Source of the DNA: Forficula auricularia
Taxonomy: Eukaryota > Arthropoda > Insecta > Dermaptera > Forficulidae
Assembly (NCBI GenBank): GCA_024734495.1
Contig: JALMQS010000075.1
Span: 10,722,757 to 10,786,756, forward strand
Direction: 5' to 3'
DNA length: 64,000 bases
Within the stretch, counting starts at the first letter, position 1. The number at the start of each line of letters is the position of its first letter. A program made the position numbers and the translations under genes. Below are positions 22,196 to 33,900 of this stretch, piece after piece. The notes beneath the pieces were generated by a model. The model saw only the letters and a program-made list of their open reading frames with translations, had not been told where the DNA came from and did not search any database.

Positions 22196-22600
22196 TTTTA
22201 TTTAGTTCTCACAAGCAGAGATTAGGTGAGGTAGAGAGAGGTCATACCATCCTTGTTAAGGTTTTGACCAGGTTTCCTTAACAGCTTATGGCAAATGTCG
22301 GGATGGCTAATGCGTCGCTTGCTCCTGGTATCGGGTTTTTGCGCGGAATTTTTAAATTACTTTTTGTCTTTTGATGGAAATCTATGGTCATGTTATTTGT
22401 TAATGAGCATACATTTCTATTTTTTTTCTTTTTTTTTTTTTACTTGTTTATTATTTGTTAAATTGTTGTAATTAATTTGTATTGATGTTTATTAATGTAT
22501 TGTAGCTAAGATTGTATTGATGTTTGGAGGACCTAGCCACCGAGGACTTGTGCCTCTAAGCAGGTCGAGAAATAAAGATTTATTTATTTATTCTTGAGCA
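22196..22600 (+). mobile_element. LINE-type 3' fragment inserted in mariner 2
   Basis: Interrupts the mariner sequence GGTCATTCTT|GAGCAGAAT, with (C/T)ATTCTT repeated at both joints. It ends GAGAAATAAAGATTTATTTATTTATT, a poly(A)-signal-like (TTTA)n tail typical of CR1/Jockey-type LINE ends. No coding part is kept. Confidence 0.55.
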
Positions 22601-23258
22601 GAATGAGGGCCGACGACACTTCCAAACGACGATTTCATCGTTCCCAGAACACCGGTATTTTATGAAACAGGAATAAATAAACGTGTTTCATGTTGTCAAA
22701 AGTGTATTGCTTCGAATGGTTCTGATTTTGAATAATAAAGTTTTTTCTAAGCCGAGATATATGTGTTATATTTTTCAGGACAACACTTGCAAAAAGTTAA
22801 TCCTAGAGAATATAGAACAGACAATAAGGATTCATAATTCAGAAGATCAAAACTTTTTGTTGTTTATGTACCACTACTAGGCAAACCCGTGCTCGTTTGA
22901 CAAATTTGACAACGCTGTCCGAGCTTGTATATATTTTATCATAGAAAAGTCAGATAAAGTAAATTATAAAGGAAGATTTATAAAACAAAAAGTTCTTAAT
23001 AGCGATTGAAAGCTGTTGCGATAATGGCTGAAGCGAAAAAACGTCAAAAAAGTACTAAAGTTAACCCACTTTTTAGGTTATATAAATGCGTTGTTGCCAG
23101 TTTGTTTTTAGTGTAAATTTTTCATTATTTATTCATTATCTCAAAAACTGTGTTGTAACTATGAATTAAAATTATCTTAAAAAATGTATTAGGTATTGTT
23201 TAATGTTGGTTTAGTTTTTTATAACAATGGTAAGAAGATTTTCTTAACTATAATTAAA

Positions 23259-25445
23259 CTAGCTGCAAGGCCTGCCTTCGGCGGCCCTCGAACCCCGCCC
23301 TCACCCCCCGCACCATGCCCAACCCCCGCCGCCACCCCACCACCCCAACACTCCATTCCGCACCCTAACCCACTAATCCCCCTCGCCCCCCCCCCCAAAA
23401 AAAAAAAAACCCTCCAGCACCCCACCCCCACCCCGCACTTGTTCCCAACCCCCGCCTCTACACCACCACCCGCACCCCACGACCTCCAACCCTGCCCACC
23501 ACACCCCCGTCTAGCTCCCTGGACCTCACCCCCACCATGCACCCTGAACTCCACCCCACCCCACCCTGCAACCCCACCCTACTCCGACTCACTCCTCACC
23601 CCACCCCCATTCCACCCCCGCACCCAGTTTTTGCATTTCTAGCCTTCTAGTGACCCACAGATTATGTATACAAAATTTGGTTGAGTTTGGCCCAAGAGAA
23701 AGAATTTTCATTTTGTGGTTAGTTTTTGAATTTCTAGCTCTCTAGAGGCCCAAGGATTATGTATACATATATATATATTGGTTGAGTTTGGTCCAAGGGC
23801 AAGAATTTATATTTTTTCACCCTCTCCCCTTTTTGGGTGGGTTTTTGGGGAAATTTTTAAAAAAAATAGTTGTCAGAAATCACATCCCCTACAACTTTGT
23901 ATACTATAAAATTTGCCGTAGGGTTAATAGTTTAGGAGTTATTTGATGATTTTCATTCGTGCGCCCCCCAAACCCCCTTCTGGGGTCAAAATATCAAAAC
24001 GTTATATAGCTAAAAACGTAAGTTAGAAGACATCTGATGTAAATATGAAATTCCATAATAATCCCTTCAGCCGTTTTTACGTGAATCGTGAGCAACTTTT
24101 CGGAAACCAGTGAAACAGACATACATACATACAAACAGGAATTTTGTTGAGGGTGTTTTCGATCATAACTTTGCTTGAAACATGTGAAACCAAAATTTGG
24201 CGTGATTTGGAGCAATGTACAGACAAAACCTTAATTTTATATACAGGGTGTCCCAAAAGTCAAGGATCAAACGTGAACACAAGATAGGAGAGTTCAGGAT
24301 TGTCCAAAATAAAAATAAAATTTTAAATAAAACTCTCTTAGTTTTCGAGTTATGGGCATTTTTTTGAAAACCGAGAAAATCGCTACCCTGCTCTAAATAT
24401 TTGGATGCTGTGGCTACGAATTTTCATATTTTATAATTCTAATTTTTGTTACGGAATCCTGAATAATACTGCTATCGATCACAAAACAGAAAATAACTAA
24501 GAGTATTATAATTTTTGAGAAAAAAAATATTTTTGTCAGATTCATGTGTCAAAAAATTTTAATCAGCTAACTTTGACTCTTGATATCTTAAAAAAACTGT
24601 GTCAAACAATAATGGCAAATTATCTAAAAAATTGACGCATTTAATCAAGATTTCAAAATGGTATAAAACATTCCACTTTTATAAAAAACAAAAAATAAAA
24701 TTTGCATTTTTATGCGAAAGAAACTAATTTCAAAACACAATTCGTAATTGGCTAAAGGGTAGAATTTAACATGAAAACTAATTTAATTTATTAAAATATT
24801 TTTATTCAATTAAAGTAAATGTTCAAAATAATAATTGTTTTTATATTCAATATCTAATAATATTTAAAATTACAAATAAAATTTAAAATTATTTGATATC
24901 TGTTTTCATGTTAAATTCTACCCTTTAGCCAATTACGAATTGAGTTTTGAAATTAGTTTCTTTCGCATAAAAATGCAAATATTATTTTTTGTTTTTTAAA
25001 AAGTGGAATGTTTTATACCATTTTGAAATCATGATTAAATGCGTCAATTTTAGATAGGTAATTTGCCATTATTGTTTGACACAGTTTTATTTAAGATATC
25101 AAGAGTCAAAGTTTTAGCTGATAAAAATTTTTTTGACACATGAATCTGACAAAAATATTTTTTTTCTCAAAATGTATAATACTCTTAGTTATTTTCTGTT
25201 TTGTGATCGATAGCAGTATTATTCAGGATTCCGTAACAAAAATTAGAATTATAAAATATGAAAATCCATAGCCACAGCATTCAAATATTTAGAGCAGGGT
25301 AGCGATTTTCACCGTTTTCAAAAAATGCCCATAACTCGAAAACTAAGAAAGTTTTATTTAAATTTTTTTTATTTTGGACAATCCTGAACTCACCTATCTC
25401 GTGTTCACGTTTGATCCTTGACTTTTGGGACACCCTGTATATAGA
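23259..25445 (-). mobile_element. Helitron, minus strand, interrupted by a foldback
   Basis: Its 3' end (CTAG preceded by the GGCCGCC/GGCAGGCC-type hairpin) is at 23259; its 5' TCTATA is at 25445. It is the same family as 4674-5640, with the same A/T target. The C-rich tract 23275-23625 is the reverse of the G-rich tract there. Confidence 0.8.
24244..25437. mobile_element. 1.2-kb foldback element, TIR CAGGGTGTCCCAAAAGTC
   Basis: Almost a complete inverted repeat with arms of nearly 600 bp meeting near 24840. TA is duplicated at 24242-24243 and 25438-25439. It is non-coding. It sits in the AT-repeat start of the Helitron, and removing it restores the Helitron 5' end. Confidence 0.9.
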
Positions 25446-25821
25446 TATGTAAGTATGTAAACTTTCCGATATCCCGTATAGTGCAATGTATAAGAGTCTG
25501 AAAAACTATCTTTGGAATTTAATATCTCCGGAACTATATTGTTCATAAATTTCGTTTTGCCACCAATCGATGCAGAAATATTTAAATAATAATCTGTCTT
25601 TTTCAAAAAAATCCTAAGAAAAACCATATGGTGAAACAACTACCTTAAAGTTAAGGGTTAAAAAACGAAATTATTTTTCTACCAACCTAATATAAATAAC
25701 TTACAATTTTGTTTAATTACAGACAATGTACAATTTAATCTTTTTAAAATTATATTGATATACAGTACCTACAATACAATAATAGGATTAAGCATTTTTA
25801 AAATGAACTTGATTAGAAGTC

Positions 25822-25851
25822 CTGATGAAGGCACAATAAAATGTTGAAACA
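25822..25851 (+). ncRNA. degenerate hammerhead-like core
   Basis: CTGATGA and GAAACATC are present, but stem II between them is weak (ACA/TGT). Confidence 0.3.
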
Positions 25852-26099
25852 TCGAACTAAGAAATATAATCTTGCAAAACTTTGGTGACACTAATTTTTA
25901 TTTGTTAATTGTCAAACATTTGTTGTCACAAAATTGAAATATATTTAAGTATAATAATTAAAATGAATTAGTACCTATTTTTATTATTTATATCTATTTC
26001 ACTACACCGTTTCGGTCACCAGTGATTCTCTATCTATAATTCTTAGTTTTTAATTATTAATGACAATTTTCAAAATTTAAAAACATTAGTTATTTATTA

Positions 26100-26132
26100 C
26101 TGAAGATGGCCACACCGTGGTGATCGAAACTT
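26100..26132 (+). ncRNA. hammerhead-like core, direct repeat unit 1
   Basis: CTGAAGA-T, a CCAC/GTGG-centred stem II, GAAAC, TTATC. Repeated at 26296-26328. Confidence 0.4.
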
Positions 26133-26295
26133 ATCTATAGTGAATTTATATAAATAAAAATAATAATTTATTGTAATTTTGAATATTAACGAATAGAATA
26201 AATAAAATAAATTAGAATTATTTTGAATATTTAATACTTAGTTTTTAATTATTAATGTACAATTTTCAAAATATAAAAACATTAGTTATTTATTA

Positions 26296-26328
26296 CTGAA
26301 GATGGCCACACAGTGGTGATCGAAACTT
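26296..26328 (+). ncRNA. hammerhead-like core, direct repeat unit 2
   Basis: Same as the core at 26100, with ACC to ACA in the stem II loop region. Confidence 0.4.
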
Positions 26329-26639
26329 ACCTATATAGTGAATTTATATAAATAAAAATAATAATTTATTGCAATTTTGAATATTAACGAATAGAATAAA
26401 TAAAATAAATTAGAATTTTTTTAAATAAATCCCCGTCTTTTTTTAATTAAAACAGCCTATTCATATAATCATTTGATAGGTGAGAAAATGCAATAGGTAT
26501 ACCTACTATCTCTAATTTAGATTAGGTTACTTACTTGAACTATGATCATCAAATAGAATTAATAAATATATAAAAAATAATTATATATTCATAATATATG
26601 TTTATTATCCATATGTATTATTCCAAAACATAACTTTAA

Positions 26640-27460
26640 ATCGATTGGAGACTGTCAATGTAAAGCTACAAGTTTTTTATTCAGTTTGATTGATCTACTG
26701 TGAGCCGGCTGGTTAAACAGGTTAAACTGGCTGTTTCGTGGCTGGAGGTCAACTTGGCCTTAGAGTTAAATCAAGTTGATTTCCCAACTGGTTAACATAT
26801 TAGCTTACAGCTCTTGTATGCGAGTGTGCGCAGTTGGAAAATGATCCGAGCGGATTTTTCAATATTTTTTTAACAATAACTTCTATTCACCTGTGAAATT
26901 TAGTTAGAATTCAGAATTGATCTTTTGGTAGTTGAGTTGTTTATCAAAAGAGAAGTTTCGGCCGAAAATACCTAGTTTGCATATTTTGAATGAGCTAAAC
27001 ACATCTGAATACATGACGTTTCGACACCTAGTTCTGGAGTCGTTTTCATTAACTGGGACAATTTTATTAATAGAAGTGGGATGAATTGATAGACTTGTCG
27101 ACATCACATGAACATTATTCCAGAACTAGGTTCAGGAGCAACTGTTTTTGACGCCCTAGAGGCAGTTTCCAAACTTGGCGTCCCTCCCCCAAATAAAAAA
27201 AAAAACAAAACATAACAAAAGCTTCTAATCACTTGTAAAATTTATTAAGAATACATAATTTATCCTTTGGTGGTTGAAAGAACTCTTTTTTCAACTCTAG
27301 AATATCATTGTAAGTTAGAATTTTGATATTACAAAATTAAAAATAATCAACTAGGCAAAGATTTTTAATAAATCAAATTGGATGAGTTGACTCGATCTCT
27401 ATAACACATGAAAATGACTTCAGAATTAGAAACCGAAATGTGAATAAACTAGAAAATTTT
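26640..27460. repeat. worn Penelope-type locus
   Basis: 27015-27049 (minus) reads ATGAAAA-C, stem II GACTCC/GGTGTC, GAAACGTC: a core with its first C and one G changed. Related worn words occur near 27116 and 27425. 26885-26950 and 27225-27290 are diverged direct repeats. Confidence 0.5.
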
Positions 27461-27768
27461 AACAATTTATATCTTATTCGTTTTCTTCTCTATTTTAATT
27501 CCACGCTAGACAGAGGTGAAGATCCAAGTTCGATTCCTTGGCCATTCCTGGTGTCTATCTAAATATTTTTCTTTATTTCTTAAAAGTATTTGAATAAATT
27601 TTCAAATTTCCCCATGGCTAGTCTAACCCGATATAATTCTACCGCTTATCAACTTGACTACAAAAGCTTCAACAAAAAGATTAAATAAACCGCCTATTCT
27701 AAAGTTCAAATCAGCCCCCCACCATTTATTCAGATCAGATCATATGAATCTGTCAATTTTACGAGTTC

Positions 27769-27951
27769 GTGTTTTCAAATATGATTGGAATATTTTCCTC
27801 CTTTCATAATTTATTAGGATATTTATTAGTCTTATTTCATCTTATTTTAATTTTTCCTATATTTTCTTCTAGTGAAATTAAATATAATCTTCAAGGAAAA
27901 CCTGGCGAAGGATATGGATTAGATGTATTGATTGGAACTCCTCCACAAAAG
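27769..27951 (+). CDS. BACE: BACE exon 1
   Basis: Signal-like hydrophobic N-terminus to GTPPQK; donor AAAAG|GTTTAA, phase 0. A second Met at 27781 is also possible as the start. Intron 1 is only 61 nt. Confidence 0.9.
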
Positions 27952-30900
27952 GTTTAATAATTGTTTTTTTTTTTTAATTAATTTTACTAAATATATTTTA
28001 TTCCCTATTTAGCTCAATGTTCTGGTTGATACTGGAAGTACAAACTTTGCAATTGCTTCATCGCCTTTATCTTATGTCTCCTCATATTTTTACACAAATA
28101 GGTGAGTTTAAATGTCAAAGATTATTTAATTAAATATTTAAATAGAGGCAGTATTTGAGGCACCAAGAAATGAAATAAAATGTTTTCCTGATTATAATGT
28201 TAATAGTATTATATTTTCCATATCTTCTTCAGGACATAAACTGTCAATCTGTCAAGATAGATTAAAAACAAATGACATAGATTCTGGTCAGTTCTTTATC
28301 TATTATAGTTTTCAAGGGCCCTCTGCTTGGGTTGGGGTCTCCTCTTTTTACTTTACCATACAAGTATTGTAATCGTTCTTGATGAAAAAATAATTTTCTT
28401 TGCTTCATTTTTTCGGAATATCTCAAAAGCAGCTCAAACTATTTTAATAAAAGAAATTGAGCGAAGCCTAGCCTATGTCGTTTTGTTCTACAAGAAAGCT
28501 TATAGAGTGAACATCGAAAATATTATATTTTACGAGAAATTAATTAAAATTGTCAATACGTCTGTTAGTACGTTAGTTATTATGTCCATTACCAAATTAT
28601 GTCTACTCTCTATCTCAAAAACTAGTATGAATATGAATAATCAATAATAAATTTCACTGTAGAAGCTGATTTGATTTTGGTTGAAATCAAATCGTCTCTC
28701 TTAAAATATAAAATTATAAAATTTTCAATCTAAAAAACCAAGTTGACTGAAATTTACTTTGAAAGGGTCCTATAATAAAAAAGATAGGCATTATTTCTTT
28801 AGGGGACCAAAATTTCAACTCTTAATAATTTGGTAAGTATATTATTAATGTTAAATTGAAAAAGAACCGTGTTTGGTGGCCCTATTTTATTTTAATGAAT
28901 TGACTAAGGGGCCAGTTATGGGAAAAAGTTGAAATAAAAGCCAACTTCTATTTATTTTGGGCAGACGTAATCGATATTGTACAACGTTTCGAGCGCTACA
29001 CCGCTGCTCTTCATCAGTGCACGTAAACCAAGTCACAAAAACACGCAAAATTTATCTCCAGCAGATGTTTTACATTTGGAATCATTATACTGGTAAACAC
29101 TGGTAAACAAGCTATTTCAACTGAACAATTTCAATTACTGTTCAAATACTGTGTAATGATTCCAAATGTAAAACGTCTGCTGGAGATAAATTTTGCGTGT
29201 TTTTGTGACTTGGTTGACGTGCACTGATGAAGAGCAGCGGTGTAGCGCTCGAAACGTTGTAAAATATCGATTGCGTCTGGCCAAAATAAAATATTAAATA
29301 GAAGTTGGCTTTTATTTCAACTTTTTTTCCCATAACTGGCCCCTTAGCCAATTCATTAAAATTAATGTTAAACATATACATATTTATTAGTTTTTAAAGG
29401 ATGATGAATGAAATTCAATTGCTTCTTTTCAGAATGCACCAAGCCTTTTAAATTTCTTATTAATATTTATTAGTATCATCATTTATGTTTTAGCTCCAGC
29501 AGTTATGAAAACACACATAAAACGGTGGAAATGAATTATACTCAAGGAGAATTAGTTTCTGAATTAGGACATGATGTAATCTCCTTCCCATCTTTCGAAA
29601 AAGTTCCTCCAGTCAAAACTACAGTGGCTTTTATTTTTACCGCCCATAATATATTCATTAATGGTTCAGATTGGCAAGGAATATTAGGTAATACTTAATT
29701 AATTATAAATATATATTCCTATATTTTTTAAGATAACTAATATTTAAACATAATTCAAAATTTTTATTTTTTTATTTATAATATAGTCAGGTTTATTATT
29801 TTTCGTATTTTTTAATTAAGAAGTGTATAGTTACAAAAGTCCACTAAACATACTTTTGAGAAATTGGAAAATTCTTTCTAGTCAACTCAGCTAACTAAGA
29901 TCTGTTTTTTTTTTTTTTTTTTTTTTGCTTTTCGGCCCTTCTAGCCATAAGCCTAATTACGATACTAGATATATTTTTTAAAATTTGTCTCTACCCCCGG
30001 GGGTCAGATTTTGGCTGGCTGCCTCGAGTCGGATTCGAACCCGGGTCTCCTGGTTAGCTCGCTGTCACGCTACCGACTAGCCTATCGACCCCCCCAACTA
30101 AGATCTGTTAAAATTAATTTTATTGATATACATCTCAATTCGCTGTCGTTTCATGAAGTAAACTGAACCCTCTCTTACATCGTCCACTAAAATCAGAAGA
30201 GAAATAGCATCAGACGTCAAGAGAACCAAGCAAGAAAATGATTCTCACCAGCACCCGTTTATTTATGTCCCAGACTAGCTTCATAGCAAGAATAAACTAA
30301 CTCTAGGGTTAACAGCAAGAGAACCTAGTAATCATAATAAGCTCAAAGAATTAACAACAACGCCGAAAGAAGAAATAGTCCCTGGAAACGAATTTACTGT
30401 GGACGCATTTATACCTAATATGTATTACATATTCAATAGGGCTGCTTTGCACGAGAATTCACGCTAAGTCATTGTGAATCTAGTTTATTTAACTCGGGTC
30501 TGCTCCCTAGCGACAACACGCTATGCAATACAGGAAAACTCAAGACCCGGTACATATGCTGGCTTGCAGACTATTAACTGAGCCATTAACCGATTTTTTA
30601 AAGACAAATGAGAAAAGCAGTGCTGTGGCTATATTCTGATAGTACAGGATAACTCAAAAGAACCTCCCTAAATTGAAAGGTGAATAAAAAAAGGAACGGT
30701 CAGGGATAATCAAAATTTTATTATATCCCATGAACAGCATTCAAAACAGTTTGTTTTCATCAAAAGGCCCGAAGACGCTGTCGGGAGATGTAGGCAGAGT
30801 TTTCTGTTTTGTATGAGCGTTCGAGTACCCTGGAATTCTCTAGCAGTGAGATAGGGTTTGGAACGCGTAGAGTTTTACAAATCACATCTTCCTGGACACC

Positions 30901-33900
30901 GTTGTCGACGCATATTTGTAGGCGATTTCTGAAAGGCTAGTCATTTCTTGTGGATTGGCAGCAACCTCACTTTCACTGATGAGTTTCAGACCTGCGATAG
31001 TATGGGCTCAATCTTTATACAGCCGTGCTTTGAGATAATGGCACAAAAAGAGGTCCGAAACGAGGGAACCAACTAGCCAACCAACATCGCCACACAAAGA
31101 AATCAAGAAATCAACTGATCCGGAAACATTTCGCTCAGCACCTGCAACGACCTCCGAGCTGTAGTTACGGCGAGGGGTGAACCGTGACCTAATATCGTGT
31201 ACACCTACTTCCACTTCCACTTTCATTTCCAAGTAGAAGACAATAGATTAAGGGGCATTATCTAATGAATTGCATAATAATTCCACATCATTTCAAAGAC
31301 GTGTAAACCTAATTCCAATCGTGGTTCACCTCTCGATTTACGGTGACTCCATCCTGCTGAACACTTCACCTCAAAATCGTGATGTTCAAGTTGCAGTTGA
31401 AGGAAGTTTTGAAGCTTTTCAACATTCCGGTCGGAAGTTAGCTTTACAGTACACCCTCTCACACACCTTTTGATTTCTTTGAGGTTATCTCACAAGGGCT
31501 GTATATAAAGATCTCCCCCCAAACTATCACAAGGTGCCATTGAAAGTGATGTTGATGTCATTCCACTAGAAATGACTCGCTGAGCTTTCAGAAATCGCCT
31601 ACAAATTAATATGCATCGACAACGGCAGCCAGCTAGATGAAATTCTTAAAAACTGATGAATGTTTTGAATACTGTTTCTTGTGATATAATAAAATTTATA
31701 TTATTTATGACTACATTTTTTTATTTACCTTTATATTTGGAAAGATTATTTTATTAAACTAAGAGAGTGTTGGTTTATAGTGAAACATTATCTAAATTAA
31801 AATTAAGGGGAGTTTTTGTGGGGTATTCACAGAAATGAAAGATTTAAAAAGTTTTTATAAACCTCAATATATTTCGGGTTTGGCCCATCTTAGTACATAG
31901 ATTAAATGACAAAAATATATATATATATATGTATTGAGGTTTATATAAACTTTTTTAGATCTTTCGTTTCTGTGAAACCCACAAAAACTCCCCTTAATTT
32001 TAAGGTTCTTTTGTGTCACTCTATAATGTTTAATCTGAATATGGAAACACTGTAAGCAACTTGGTCAGCTGTTTAGCAAAAACAGCAAGTTGAGCTGATA
32101 GGGAAACATTTTTACAAGCTTATAAATAGTTTAACACAGAGAAATGGCCCTTCTAAAAAACTTGTTTAGCTTGTTGGTACTCGTCATATTTATCATAAAA
32201 ATTTGAGGCAGGAACCCGAGACGCCCTTTTTTACTTTTAAGGAAATAACTTACTATTCATTCGCCATTTCTTCGTTTCAATACCACGGCAATTTGTTTTC
32301 ATTCATTTAATTGAGAACCCTCTTTTTCATTTTCATTAGATTTTATCTTTTTTAATTAGTTATCGTTGAATCCATTCTCTTAGATTTCAAATTATTTTCC
32401 TTATTATTTTACCCAATCATCTACTCATCCACTCTCTTTAATGTAATTATTCTCTCTGCATTGATATATATTATTCATTTATCACTTAATCATTTTTTTT
32501 ATAGGTTTAGGTTATCCAGCAATATCACAACCGTCAAAAGAAGTTCACTCTTGGATCGATGAAGCTTATGATAAAAGAAAACAATTAGGAATCCCAGGAA
32601 ATTTTGTTTTTGCTTTAGAACTTTGTGGATTGGATGAAGAAAACAAACTTAAAGGATTATTTGAAGTTTTTGGTAATTTATTTTATATACGTATATACTT
32701 GCAAATATATATTAATTTAATTCTTAAATAAAAGTTCTTAGTGACTTGGACTATGACAAATCAAAAACAACAATTAATTTGAAACCAAGTTTCGTCTCTT
32801 TATTGAGACTTTCTCAAGCTCTTAAATATTAAGAAAATATATTTTATTATTTCAAAGTAAACGTCTGAACCCTGAATTATTTAGTATCAACCTTATTTAA
32901 AACTATAATAATAAAACTAAGATACGAGGTAGGTTTCACAAAAAAGAAATAAAACAAAATTGAGTTTTGAATTTCTTTTTTTTGTGAAACCTACCTCGTA
33001 TCTTAGTTTTATTATTATATTAAAATGTTTCACCTAGAACCAACACCGAACTCCTTAAAAGTTATTATTTAAAACTACCTATAATTAATAATTGAGCAGA
33101 AAATATATCTATAGTATCTCACGTGAAACAATAAAGATACTAAAAGTTTAATAAAGTCTAATTTAAGATACAAAACGTTGCTCAAATTAAATGTTATTTA
33201 TTATTTTCTTGAAGTCCAAATCCCTAAGAACATAATTTAAGATTTACAGAATGATGAACGCTAATCATATAAGTTAATTATTTAATATTATCCATTTTGT
33301 AGATATTCTTCCGACACCGCATCAATTGAGAGCTCCATTAATTCGGGAATGGTTTTATGAAGTTACTTTAGTAGGTCTTTCAGTTGGAGGCGAAAAACTT
33401 AGTTTACCTTGTCAAACATTCAATTCAGATAAAGCTATTGTTGATAGTGGTAAGAATTTCTTTATTTTTATTATGTTATATTTTTTCTTATATTTTATGA
33501 TATCTTAAATTTTCAAAAGGAAGAAATTCAATAAAGAAAGAATTTTGGAATTGCTGTAATTTAAAGTCTCCATTATTTTTTATGAAAAAAGTCGTCTTCA
33601 GGAACTCAGAGTTAAGGTAGTTGTTCCGCCAAATGGGTTTTCTTAGGATTTTTTTGAAATTTAGGCAGATTATTATTTAAATACTTCTGCATCGATTGGT
33701 GGCAAAATGAAATTTATGAACAATATAGTTCCGGAGATATTAAATTTCAAAGAATTTTTCAGACTTATACATTGCACTATACGGGAAATCGGAAAATTTA
33801 CATACATATTTAATTATAATTAAGAAACCCTTCTTACCATTTTTATAAAAAACTAAACCAACATTAAACAATAACCTATACATATTTTAAGACAATTTTG

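Larger units (their letters stand above)
22768..25644. mobile_element. TTAA-flanked element, copy 3, with Helitron and foldback inside
   Basis: The right end ...GAAACAACTACC is followed by TTAA (25645-25648) within the mariner arm. The left end is worn. The body matches copy 1 in reverse. Confidence 0.75.
21522..25690. mobile_element. mariner 2: two inverted halves enclosing other elements
   Basis: Inverted ends TTAGGTTGGCAGGAAAATAA (21522) and its mirror (25690), flanked by TA. A left half (21522-22195, resuming 22600) and an inverted partial copy (about 22640-22766 and 25649-25690) are split by a LINE-type fragment and a TTAA element. Confidence 0.8.
25800..26440 (+). repeat. Penelope-derived region with a 196-bp direct repeat
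   Basis: 'TTACTGAAGATGGCCACAC' occurs at about 26096 and 26292, with matching flanks on both sides (TTAGTTATTTATT before; TTATATAAATAAAAATAATAATTTATTG after). A half core in reverse lies at 26005-26025. Confidence 0.7.
28895..29365. repeat. Penelope-type hairpin (arms about 165 bp) in BACE intron 2
   Basis: Left arm 'GAATTGACTAAGGGGCCAG' to the mirrored 'CTGGCCCCTTAGCCAATTC'. Both arms keep an intact core. Confidence 0.85.

Noticed and set aside
28327..28647. 106-aa ORF in BACE intron 2
   Set aside because: It lies in a dispersed repeat whose other copies do not keep the frame.
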